Origin: Anisakis pegreffii
Taxonomy: Eukaryota; Nematoda; Chromadorea; Rhabditida; Anisakidae
NCBI GenBank assembly: GCA_035041965.1
Contig: JAPYMA010002755.1
Coordinates: forward strand, 1-64,000
DNA: 64,000 nucleotides
Reading direction: 5' to 3'
Under the pieces are notes generated by a model. That model was not told where the DNA came from, searched no databases, and worked only from the letters and a program-made list of their open reading frames with translations. The stretch's first letter is position 1; each line of letters starts with the position of its first letter. Positions 49,301-63,293 of this stretch are shown piece by piece. Made by a program: the position numbers and the translations under genes.

Positions 49301-52300
49301 AGCTTGTTGCGTTGAATAATAGTGAAGTATCGCTGTTGATTGATTGAAGATGCGCAGAACTGAGTTGGTTCGATTGATTGAGCGTTGTGAAAAGAATGGT
49401 GAGATTGTTCAGACTAAAAATAAAAGTAACAATTTACGACGGTTCGAACGGGATTTTGAGCGGTGTGAAGAGGATATCAAGAAATGGGATCAAATGCGAA
49501 CGGTACTCGAAATGTATGCTATATCCGTATATTAGTATTGCTCTTTCATCATTCGTTCTTTGATTATTTCACATTCATCAGTTGGCTTGCTTGCATGTGT
49601 ATATTTATTGTTTGTTCATCGTTTTGGATATAGATGTTTTATTCGTAGATGTTTCGTTTTCGATTTGAACACACTTTTAAAATGTGATCTTTTCCTGCGA
49701 ATAGCCATTCGATGTGAAAGTACAGGTCATTTTACGAGTGGCACCTTTAGTGCAATGAATCAGTGGTAATTTGTTTGTTATTGATGTACAGATGTTGTGC
49801 GTGATGAATGCATTTCTTTCGGTATTCAAATGTATGTTTGTTTGTATTTATTTGCACGTTTGTTGATTTGTTCTTCAATAAATGCTTACCACTGCTAAAA
49901 ATATTCTTTTCAAACCCGCATTATATTTTGTTCATTCTAACAACAATTATCAGCTTGACGCAATTCAGTTCACATGAATCGTCTAATCTCTAGCATGATT
50001 TTATACTAATCGCTGTTCTACTGATTGTTGCTAGCACTAATCTCTGATTTATCCTTTTTTGAATTTGATTTCGTTTCGTTGCAATTTTCAACTCTGTCGC
50101 AATCTCATCGTGCATATACCAACAATACAACAGCTTCAGTGAAGCAAACATCGATGTGTTCGTTGAAATGTGAATACAGCAGTGAATGCTGTAAACTGCG
50201 CTGGTATCACTTCCAAAAATTAAACTGATTGAAATCACGACTATTTTGTTGTAACTTGTTTGTTCATAATGGAGTGCGTATTGAAAAGTTTTTCAGTTTA
50301 CAAATAATAATAATATGCAGCCAATGACACACTGCTCTGTTGTCGTTTTTCTTCTTGTAATGAAAATTCAGAATTTTCGACTATGCAAAAGTTCCGTTTC
50401 TATTTGTTTTGCAGATAATTTCAAAAGAAAAGAAGAAATTTTGGGATGTACAAATGGTTTCGCTGTTTTGTGTTGATATGCAGCTTTTCAGTGAACCAAG
50501 AATATTTTGCTTTCTCTTGGTTATTCTAACAAATTTGCGCCCAAATCAATCATTTCGCATCTGTGTAGTTGAGCAGCAGTGATCGTTATAATTATCACCA
50601 TTGTATCGATATCATTTTTAATTTCAGGTATGGTCATTTCTCGGGTATCAATCGTAAAGTGCAATTGAAATATTTGAAACCACGTGAGATTAAAGGCTCA
50701 TCTGACCGATCGGATAGTGAGGAACAACATCAGTCTGCTGCACTGATGTTGATCCTTAAGTGGGGTGGTGAACTCACTACGGCAGGTTGCTTGAGCGATC
50801 ATTGTTTGTGTGATGGTTAATTGAAATGAATGAAGTGAATACTGATCGGTTTAAGGTAATCTTCAAGCTGAAGCACTCGGCAAATTGTTCAGGACACTTT
50901 ATCCTGGAATTCGAAGGACCGATGGTAAAAGTTCACCTGAAGATACGCAAGGTATGCATATTATGTATTTGTTGTTCATCTAATTGAGTGTTGCCAGATT
51001 TTGGTTGCAAACGCCATTCGAATTAGGGTGAGAGATGATTTGTTTTGTGGGTTCGTTTACATTCATTGCGGAGGTTTGGTATGGTGTTGGCTTTTGAATG
51101 GATCGTGTGCGACGCTTCAAATGATTATCGCTTTGCTGAGCGATAATCAATTTTTTGAAGTACATGTTGAATTTCAAGGCTTGGGCTTTCTTCGTCTACA
51201 TAGCACTTATCGGCATGATCTCAAAATCTACGCTTCTGATGAGGGTCGCGTTCAAATGACTGCTGCTGCTTTTGCAAAAGTTTATTTTCACTTATCTTCT
51301 CAACATGCAAACTACAACATTATCATGGAACAGCCATCTTGTTTCTATATGAAATTCATTTCGATAAATACCCTTTACAATCTAACTAATAAGTAAAGGA
51401 GCGAGTTACTAATCAAACAAGACCTATAATTGCAATGATATCATTTAGTTACGGATATTTTATTCTGCCGATCAGTTAGGTCCATAGTAAAGCAGTGAAA
51501 AAAAACAGTTGTTTTCAGGGTCTACTTGCATTAGAAGGTGAATTGACGCCAATTCTTATGCAAATGGTGAAGTCAGCAAATACAGATGGTTTACTTGACG
51601 ATGACTGTAATGCGCGAGATTTTCAAAATGAATTGAAGTCATACTTGCACTCAGCATTACAGGTCATTGTGACTTTGTGAGACCAGTGGTTTTTTTTGCA
51701 GATTACTCACTGATTACTTGCGTCATTGTTTTAAAACAGGACCACCCATGTGTTGAGAAGCTCTTTGGAATGTTAAGTGAGGAAACGTTTCATAGTTTAA
51801 AAAAAAACAAACAGCGGTTTTATGAGTGCGATCGAATGAGGAGTAGTACTGAGGGAATATGAGTAAAATAAGGTGTAGTTTATTGCATAAGTATACGCAT
51901 TCTAGGTGGATCGAGAATGGACAGCTGATGATTACGAAAGTTTGAATCCATCTGGGAATAGATCAATAGCAAATGCAATGGAATTCATAAAGAATCCACG
52001 AAAAATGTGCGACGAAATAGCTGGCTATGTGCAACGAATGGTTGATGTGATCAACTGGCACAAGATCAATCGTTTAAGTTTGTCGCTTTTATGTCTTATC
52101 GATATGCTGTTTTGGATCCTTCCGCATAAATTCCTCCGGAGTTCAAGGAAATGCAATCAGTTCGTTCTTAATGAGAACGGATATGAATTTTGAGTGTTGT
52201 TTTGATCCATTGAAATATTGTGACTGATTGCTCGAACATAGCATATCCCTTTAAATAAAACTTGTTCAATATTCCACTTTTATCGCGCATTAATCCACTA

Positions 52301-54286
52301 GATTCTCAAGCTTTGTTGGACGGACAAGTAGTGCTTTAAGATCATTCGTTGTATCTGAATGAGACTTGGGATTTGGCTGAACGACGTTGGAGTAAAGAAC
52401 TGCGCGAATTTCGGCGTGTTAATAAAGCAGGTGAAGTGGAATTCGATATATCAAAGATACCGGATATTTATGATAATATCAAGTACGACATGGAACATAA
52501 TCCTGACTTATGTGTTAACAATGAAGGAGAATTTGAACGTATGTACTTATGTGTGAAGAATATGGCTGATATAGTTGTACCGCAGGTATTCATTCACATT
52601 TTGTTACTAAGTTTAGTATTTTCACTTAGAACGCAGCTGAATCTTTCATTTTATCTAATACAATTGAAAGGAGTATGGTATCAGCGAAAGCAGTAAAATA
52701 AGTATTGCACAACGTGTTTGTACACCTCTGATAAAGAAGATCCGAAGTGATTTGCATCGTTGCATTGAAAGTTCGGATGAAGATGAAAGTCAAACGCGGT
52801 TAGATCCAAGGTCAGTGCAGTGAACTTTGTTGATTCATCAGTTGTTCTTTATGCAACTGATATCTGATGTTTTTGCGCTTTTCAAGGGCTTCTCAGGGCA
52901 TAGCAACACCGTTAAGACACGTTAGAACAAGGCTGTATTTTACGAGTGAATCGCATATCCATACGCTCATGAATTTGATTCGTTATGGAGGACTTTGCTC
53001 GGTATGTTCATTCATTCAGTTAGATTTGTGTCGAATGAATAATTGTCGTATAAAGATGCGATTTGAATTTCATTCTTGTACTTTAAGCTCGAGTAGTATT
53101 TGGCTGGATTGCAATGCTTCTTCTGATTGATTAACTGATTGCAGATAGACGATAAGAAATGGCAACGCGCAATGCACTTTTTAGCTGGAGTTACTGAATT
53201 TAATTATATGACACAAGTTGTACTGATGGTCTATGAAGATAGTCGTGCAGACAGTGAAAAGCGAGGCACGGATCGTTTCCATATCGAATTGCTCTTCTCA
53301 CCGGGTCTTTATCCATGTTTTCAGTCCGAAAAAGAGCGCATTTACGAAACACGATTCCCGAAGTATGTGATCACTTTCATTTTTTGTTTCATCGATAAGA
53401 TTATGCCAGTTCTTGATCTATTAAAACATGTTTCAGCACGAATGGCAAACCAGGCCCATCAGTGACGAAGTTGTCTTCGCGAGCGCAATTCAACGGTTCG
53501 AATACGTCACTATCGTCGATGGGAACTGTGAGTGGTGATAAGGTTCATTATCATTTCTGTTCACTGGGAGAGTTTGTTGTGAGTGAAGTGATAAGTGGTA
53601 TTAGATGGTTGATCATTGCCACAACTTTAGGGTGTCAGTGAGTCGCCACCAGCAACGACAGTGGTGTCCAAGGATGTGTCTACGTTGCCGTCAACAGACA
53701 GCTTAAACGAATACACTGTGGGCAAGAGTTCAACGCAAGCGATGAGTTTAACGAAGAAATGCTTGGAAATGAATGATTCTGAAGATGATCTGAACGATGA
53801 ATCGGTTAATTTGGTTGTGCTCGATGAAGTAGCCAATAATAATAATCAATACAGTAAGTTCGTTTCTTCATCAATTTCTGCACTAATTTTGATTATTTGT
53901 TTTCGAAAGGTTCGTTTTTTTTTATAATTCGAGATTCGAATCGAAGTGAGTAAGAAAATGTTAATTTTGTTAAACTCGTCAAAAAAGCAAACGTGATTTT
54001 TAAGCAAGCGATGAACTAGCGCGGCATAGTCCCACCGCAGTGTCGACGTCTCATTCAACAAGAAGGCGCCATATGACCAGTGGCGAAGCGATAGCAAATG
54101 TTGTCGGTGAATGCAATGCGGCGCCGAGTCGTATTCAGTCCAGCTCGATCGCATGCGATAGTTATTCATCTGTTTGTGATGCTAACGACCCCGTCAATCA
54201 TGTCTCTCATTTAAACATCGCTGACACTAGGTTTTTGTGCACTTCATTTCCACTTCTTTTGATAGGCTTTATTATTGTTCTTATTA

Positions 54287-54323
<37 letters not shown>

Positions 54324-57300
54324 CACCATATTCATTACTGAGGATTATCATCGGTATGGTTAAAAGGGTATTTCATTTCAGACATGTGGGCTTGATGAAA
54401 TCAGTAAGCGATATTTCTTGTGAGAAAGCAGCGCAAGAGGTACGGTGGACATTGGCAACGGATGATTCTGCAGACGGTGATGAAAATGGTATCGGTGAAG
54501 TGTCCACTCAACCTAGCGCTACGTCTCCCTCGACTTGTAGCTTTTATTTCAATTTATGCTTTTGAATTTACTGATTGAAGACTAATCTCTAATATGGAAA
54601 CGTGCGAATTGTGTTTTGTCGTTCTTAATTTTATTAATAATGTAATATTGTAGCTCGTCGTTCTCGATTTCCATATCGATTCAAACACCACACAGTGAAT
54701 CTTCTCAAAGGTATTTAATGACTTATTCTATTACGAATTATCCTCCTTCGACATTCGAAACAAATTTCAGCTTATAGAGAAGGGAAGCGGTTAATGATCA
54801 TTCCTTCTATTCAATGTTTTGCAGAAGTTGATAATCGTCTGATCAGCACAGATGTCCTATTCGGATCATCAGATGCGGCACGTCGAAGAATGTCAAACAG
54901 TGAGTAAATTATTTCATGAACACGGATTTATTCTCGCATCTAGTAAAGAATGCCGTTGCATAGTATTGATGCAATCAAGTCTGTGAACATTTGCTTTTAT
55001 TGTGAGAGAAAGAGGTGATGAGTTATGAGCTAGGATCAGTGAGTGGCAGTGGTGCATTGTGCTGGTGTAGATCGATTTGCAGGTTCGGCTGTGCTATCAA
55101 CTGCTATTATAGCGCGGTCATCGAGTGCACCGCGTTTGCAGACTTATAAAGCCGAGGACGAGATTTCTGTTGGTGGTCAGTGATGGCTTTTTATGATTGT
55201 TTGTAGCTCGATTCAGTTCGATTCATCTTATATTCATTATCAGCGATGGGCATTATGTTGCAGAAAGTAGCTCGTTCCACTGATCTTTAATTCGCTAAAA
55301 AAATATTTTCGTTCCCTTAAATTTGATCCGCCAGTGGCGCCGTTGATGAAGAAGTAGCGAAAACTTTCGCTAAATATTCCGCAGATTGAAAAAATGGCGC
55401 TTCACTAAAACACTAATCAGCAAAATTGGTTCGCTAATCGCTACTTCAAATCTTCCTTTAAAAACAACAGTTGTGCTGTTGATTTGCCCGGGAAAAACCA
55501 TCAAAAGTTTAGCAAAATCTTTTTTTTTTGGAATTAATTGGAAGCGACGAATTCTATTCAAATGGAATCCGATTGTCAGAAAATTATGATAATAATGATA
55601 ATAACAATAATGAAATGAAGAGTCACCTCGTCGAGCCCCAAAATGGTAAGGCTGAAATCGGTTCCGACGAGGCTAGCAGTAACTCACTTTAGGTTTATTG
55701 ATGTCATTTCATGCTTGTTTTTGTGCGAAAGCAATTATGGGAAGGGGAGTGAAGTTGCCAGTAAATTACAGCAATCAGGATGACTGCCATAGCCAACAAT
55801 TATGGGAGATAATGAACTCCTTACCCACGCACATCTCCTTTTCACAGTATCACCTTTACTGATCACGCAATAAAATCCACAAATACTTTACTTAAGATGT
55901 ACATTGAGGTGACTGGGTTAGGTCAACATACCAGTGCAGTCAATCCAAAAATGGTTGATCTCCTGTAAACGTAACTTAAAGATCAAAAACCGAGACTTCG
56001 GAGAGAAACATCTGAATCACACGGTTATCAAATCTTCCCATCCTCCGACAAATGAATCACACTCTCTCAGACAAATCTCTCAAGATCACATAATGTTTTC
56101 TGATAACAGAGAACCTCTCCTCTTCACTCGTACCAAGAAGACATTACGTTGCTGGCAAGAGTGAGGGTTATCGTAGTTTCAATACGCAGCTCATAATATT
56201 CCTATGGTAGTATAGTTGATTCCGAACCTATTTATTGAGGCTGCAGAACTCTGATACAACTGAGGAAGGGAGGAAGCCGTGTTCTGAACTAATACATATA
56301 AAAAAGATGTCTGTACACTTCCGAGTGATTCGGTGGTTGCTGAAAGGATCTGATAGTTCTGAAAATAATAGCTCTGCAAGACAATATTTTCATTACTGAA
56401 GTTTTATCAGACTGGAATTATGATCGAATTGCACATTTCTAGTTTTGTTCAAAATTATTCTATTCACTCTAAAATTAGTTATAAACCGAAATTGATTATA
56501 TATACCAAAAGTGATTATATAACAAAAAATTTCACTCATTGTTTGATCTTCTTCCCCATCAGAACTCATGATCAAAACTGTTTTGCGAAATCACTTGGCC
56601 GTGTTGCACAAGATGATATAAACATGTTCTGTCTCGAAACATTGGCAAATGCTCGAACCGTATTCTTTAAAATCTAATCCTCGTACCGTTTCAACTACCT
56701 GCAACTATTTCACAATAGCTCGCCGACTTCAGATCTGGCCAACAAATGTACATTAAAACATTTGCTAAAGTATGGGTCAGGAACATCAACTGATCCACAG
56801 AAACATGGACATCGCACAAAAGTTAAGTAACTTGTTGTTAGGGAAAATAAGCATTCTTCCCTAGCAGACGAAAAGTAGCGAGTTAGCGGAAGTTTGAAAG
56901 AAAGTAGCGCACTGAAATGCTCATGAAAATAAGTGGCGCAATTATGGTTACTTCATGCCGCTAAGAATTATTGTGGCGGAAGTTGTCGCTACAAGAAAAA
57001 AGTAACGAGCTATCGCGCTACCAAACAAAGTAACTTCACCAATGAGGGAATAGCTAATAGCGCGCTATCGCCCATCACTGTTTATTATTAGCATGACTCA
57101 TATTAACAGTAATTCAGAAATTCGTCGTTTTTGGCCACCGTTAAGATCACTTGAAACACTACATGACGGTATCAAATTCAGTCAGTTGGATCAATTCCTT
57201 GAAAGACTGTTAACAATTCGAACACCGCTACCGTCACCACCAAAAACACCGATCTTAAGAGAAGTTTTCGAAAGCGGTAAGTAACATTTACTAGTGTTGA

Positions 57301-57646
57301 CTGATTATTATTGAGCAACGAAACAGGAAACGATCAGTGCAAAATAAGGGCATCCTTAGAATGTATTGTAACTGTTTGTTGTGTGCAGTGTAGTCGGCAA
57401 CATGTGTTCTGTTCAGGGGATGCAAACCCTTTGAATGTAGCATAACGAGAAGGTGTATGTGCTTATGAGATGAGTAAGATGCTTGATTGCTGATCACAGA
57501 ACTATTTTTGCAGCAGTCTAAACTAGCATATTGGATGAGTGTTTGCGAAGACATTATTACACTGACTCATTCGCTGAATTGCAGAGCGTTCTTCCGATGT
57601 CACCTTGAAGAATACAGCACAAAGACTCGAAAGAATGCGAATATAA
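46397..57646 (+). CDS. Diphosphoinositol pentakisphosphate kinase (PPIP5K/VIP)
   Basis: The enzyme makes and removes inositol pyrophosphates (IP7/IP8) in the cytosol. Exon 1 is 46397-46447 ([17 protein letters not shown]), exon 2 46580-46666 ([17 protein letters not shown]) and exon 3 starts at 46802. The ATP-grasp kinase domain has [60 protein letters not shown] and [11 protein letters not shown]. The histidine acid phosphatase-like domain has [15 protein letters not shown] near 48925, [17 protein letters not shown] at about 50630, [28 protein letters not shown] near 51205, [14 protein letters not shown] and [14 protein letters not shown] low-complexity Ser/Thr-rich tail follows (53400-55180), then [18 protein letters not shown] and the terminal exon 57585-57646 ending RLERMRI. 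Domain order and length match animal PPIP5K. Catalytic segments of both domains are intact by eye. A hAT element and an ATT microsatellite lie in introns. Confidence 0.96.
54287..54324. repeat. ATT microsatellite in a PPIP5K intron
   Basis: A run of about twelve ATT units lies in the intron preceding the [11 protein letters not shown] exon. Such runs are often length-variable between individuals. Confidence 0.9.
55241..57080. mobile_element. hAT-family element, 1.84 kb, in a late PPIP5K intron
   Basis: The left end is CAGCGATGGGC and the right end is the complement CAGTGATGGGC, the typical hAT form. Flanking 8-mers are TTCATTAT (55233-55240) and TTTATTAT (57081-57088), matching at 7 of 8. 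Subterminal regions are rich in AGTAGCG/TCGCTA words on both strands (for example 55350-55440 and 56875-57070), as expected for transposase-binding repeats. Internal frames (for example 55934-56164 and 56420-56677) lack motifs that I recognise, so it is probably non-autonomous or a decayed copy. The host exons on both sides are intact. Confidence 0.85.
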
Positions 57647-58972
57647 CGTAATGATCGCAACGATCACTTCCACATTCCATCTGACGGATCGAAAAGTATC
57701 GAGCTGTCGTTTTTAGCAGTAGCGACCCTTCAGCTGTACTGGTGAACGAACCTATGTGTGCAACAATAACCGACCGAAGTGATTGATTGATTGACTGATT
57801 AATTAATTAATAATTACTATTTGTTGATGTAATATACTATTGCACTCTCTGTGTTGCTATACACCTACAGCATCACAACTGCAGATATTAACCAATTATT
57901 ATTACTATAATCAATTATTATTATTACCAGTTATCATTGTTATTATTATATACCTCACGCTTTGATTGGTAGAATATCCAGCTTCGTTGATTACGCTGTG
58001 TAACAGCGAGAATTGCGCATAAATGAGAATGTTATTTGCTGGGGCAGTTTTGCATGCACAGTCTCTTCTTTGCTGCTCTTACAGAGCATGACGTCAGTTT
58101 TTTCGTTATACAGAGATAGTCGGATAAGTTGCAAGAGTGCAAAGATCGATTCGTTGAACGGTTTTGCACTTAAAATTCGAATGTGAGCCTTCTTCGTGTC
58201 TACCACCCGCCGTTTCGGCACAGTTTTTCCGTAGCACTCAATGTCCTCGAACTAGGAAATCGTATCCGTTTGTGTCTGTTAAACGTGCCGTTTGCTGTCG
58301 CTTTTTGTACTTCATTTTCGCAGCGCTTTAACGCAGTTTCAAGTTTCTAAGTGAGCGGAACTGTTCAACAATCTCGAAAGAAGAATACGTAACTTGGAGC
58401 TCTGTACTTCGTGGGTAATCAATCAGGCGCACAATACAACAACATTGCAGATGTTCTCTTTTCATTCGATTCTCATCTTACTATTATCATCAAACTTATG
58501 ATCCTCAACTGAATTGTATGTGAATGATGTGCTTGATTAAAAGATTCAGAAATAAACATATTTCGAATATTTTTATGGAGACCGTATTAACTTTACAGAA
58601 CTCTTCAACACTTCCCATTCGTGTACTAAGCATGCGACGCTAACAGTATTTCCTGCGTAAGATTCACAGAATCTTCCGAAACGATGCAAATTAATACATT
58701 AAAACATCTCAGGTAGCCATACCTACACAATCTAAGTGAGACTGCACGTTTAATTGAAACCAAACAGAAACCGCAAAAGTAATATGGTAAATATATGATG
58801 AAAAAAGCAAGACCGTTGGTGAGATGAATAAATAATAATAATAACAACTTAACGATACAAAAATCTCCCCCAATTATTATATGTATTCAACAGCAACACT
58901 GAAATAAATGAAACAATGGAACAGTTCAATTCAATTACACCAACAATAATTTATATCTATCCGCCAATCTGT
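57647..58972. other. Tail-to-tail intergenic region
   Basis: The region between the 3' ends of PPIP5K and the alpha-7 subunit gene contains AT-rich simple sequence (TTATTATTA, about 57895-57950) and no conserved exon. Confidence 0.5.
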
Positions 58973-61283
<2,311 letters not shown>

Positions 61284-61416
61284 AGTAATGACATCTGAGC
61301 GGAATTTTGTGTCGATCGGAATTCGACCGACATGCTATTTTAATTATTCGGACAATCCGAATTACGAGCGAAATTGTCGGATTTTTTCAACCGACCGTCG
61401 GTCGGATGCCATCACT
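61284..61416. repeat. MITE of the GATGGCATCC family, copy B
   Basis: The ends AGTAATGACATC (left) and the complement AGTGATGGCATC (right) form an inverted repeat. The interior is made of short palindromic words (TCGGAATTCGACCGA, CCGACCGTCGGTCGG). At 133 bp it cannot code for a protein. It shares ends and interior words with the copies at 62053-62218 and 2042-2158. Confidence 0.7.
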
Positions 61417-61520
61417 AGTAATGGATCATATTTGGGTTCAGTCTCAGGTTGAGGCACATATCGAGCTGCGACATGCACTGAACAAATTGTCGGTTCTACC
61501 ATATCACTGTGACGTTTTCA

Positions 61521-61613
61521 TTAAGGGCTTAGGCTCAGCCTTAGACTTAGGTTCAGGCTCAAAGTTAAGTCCAGGTTAGGTTTAGTTTTAGACTGAATTG
61601 TTAGCCTTAGGCT
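61521..61613. repeat. Degenerate TTAGGC-like tract
   Basis: The tract is a run of variants such as CTTAGGCTCAGCC, CTTAGACTTAGG, TTCAGGCTC, CAGGTTAGG and GCCTTAGGC. The nematode telomere unit is TTAGGC, so this may be a decayed interstitial telomere-like sequence. The period is irregular, and a simple low-complexity origin is possible. Confidence 0.4.
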
Positions 61614-61932
61614 GTTTTGCGTTGCAGTACTCAATGTCTTTGTGTTAGAGCTAGTCAATATGAGTATACGGTAATGCGAGTGACCGTAGCGACGCCCGTC
61701 AGTACATTACACATTTGAACGGATGTGTCTCATGCGATTAGCGATTTTTCCAAGAAGCTCGTCGCAGTAGGTCTTTACAACTGCTTTTTCATACAAGAGG
61801 TGTTTCAATTCAGATTGAGTAGGCAATCATACTCGCAGCAAATTGTGATCAATGCAACTCGTGATGAACATTCAGCAGTGGCTAAATATAGTTCAGGTTC
61901 TTGTAAAGAATACAGTCATCTTGCCTTAGGTG

Positions 61933-62335
61933 CAGAACAGGTCAACTGAGTACTAGCAATAGCTGAAAGGAATCCATATTCCGCAGCATCCACTCGAACT
62001 GCAGTGAAGGTCAAATGTATACTAATACTAGCTGAAATGAATCCATACTGCACAGTGATGGCATCCAACCGATGGTCAGTCGGAAAAATCCGACAAATTT
62101 TGGTCGGATTCCGACCGAACAATGTGGAAGGTCAGTCGAAATTCCGACTGCTGCAATGTTGAAGAGTCAGAGCGGTCGGATTCCTATCCAAATGAAATTT
62201 CGCTCGGATGCCATCACTACTGCATAATATCGACCTATTGTGAAATGAAGGTCAAACGCTTACCAATACTAGCTGAAAATTTCCCTGTAATATAGGTCAA
62301 ATACTTATCAATACTAGCTTCCTTACAAGCTGGGA
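61933..62335. repeat. Degenerate tandem repeat of an AGGTCAA...ACTAGC word
   Basis: The word AGGTCAA followed by TACTAATACTAGCTGAAA-like sequence occurs at about 61938, 62008, 62251 and 62306. The copies are irregularly spaced, and the MITE at 62053-62218 has inserted between the second and third, explaining the largest gap. No coding frame is evident. Confidence 0.7.
62053..62218. mobile_element. MITE of the GATGGCATCC family, copy C
   Basis: The left end CAGTGATGGCATCC and right end GGATGCCATCACT form an inverted repeat. The direct repeat ACTGCA lies on both sides (62047-62052 and 62219-62224), so a target duplication of 6-8 bp is likely. The interior is packed with TCGGAATTCCGACCGA-type palindromic words. 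It is 166 bp long and non-coding. The ends resemble hAT elements (CAGTGATGG), like the larger element at 55241, so the family may be mobilised by the same enzyme; this is an inference. Confidence 0.8.
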
Positions 62336-63293
62336 ATATCTTATGAAAGTCAACTATACATAAGTCGAGTGTTAATTAAAAACTCGGAAAACCTTTAAGT
62401 GATAATGAGACGAAACATCATAAATATTTCAGTTCCCTTTGTTTTTTCGATCTTAACAGTTTTTCAGTTAAATCTCTCCATACTTTAGTCCCAGCTTTAA
62501 AGCACTCATGAGATCAGTATGGGAATGACTGCTCAAAAACATAAGAAAAATGACCTCAAAACAAAATTCTGTCCATACTGTTCAGGTTTCCTATACCTTC
62601 CGTCTGAAAAAGCCAACATTTCAAATGAATACAGATCTGAATTGTTCATAAGGATACTTTCAAAATATTAAGAACATTTTTATTATGTACAATTTATACA
62701 TTGAGGTATATGATGAATGAAGATCAACGTCAATCGCAAATACTTCATAAAAGATCTCTTACTACGAATTAAGCAATCCGCTCGATTCCCGATCATCCCA
62801 ATAGCTAAGTAATGCATCCAAAAACACGGCGATAGCTATTGCACTTTCATTTTACAAATTTCCAATTAGAACATTGTCACGGCGGAAATATGACAATGAA
62901 AATATTTACAGAATATTTACACATTTCACTAAACTTAGCTATTATTTAAAGCATTCAAAATCCATCAATCAATCACTTGCTCAATTCCTCGCATGTCAAC
63001 TGTGAAATATCGGGAAGCCTTAAAAGGATAACGAGACGGAACATTATAAAAATGAATAATCGATGCCTTCAATTTATTTGACCACAGACAATCAAAAAGA
63101 GCACGTTTTTTGAAGTACTTTGGAAGAGGTTTCAATAACGAGCGACCAACTAAAAGAATGAATTTTTATAGACTGATTCATGTTGATTAATTCAGTGCTA
63201 TTAAAAGATTACAATTAAGTAGCAGTATGATGAGTAACGTTTTTACAAGGAACCGTGAGAACACTTCTTCCGGTGTTATCAGTAATGCAACAG
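62336..63293. other. Intergenic, about 1 kb
   Basis: This AT-rich sequence contains no recognised exon. Its right part is probably the 3' untranslated region of the minus-strand gene at the window edge. Confidence 0.45.

Noticed and set aside
40941..57646. CYB5R4 and PPIP5K as a two-gene operon
   Set aside because: They are co-oriented, but the 1.4-kb gap is much longer than usual nematode operon spacing and no leader-2 type signal was recognised.
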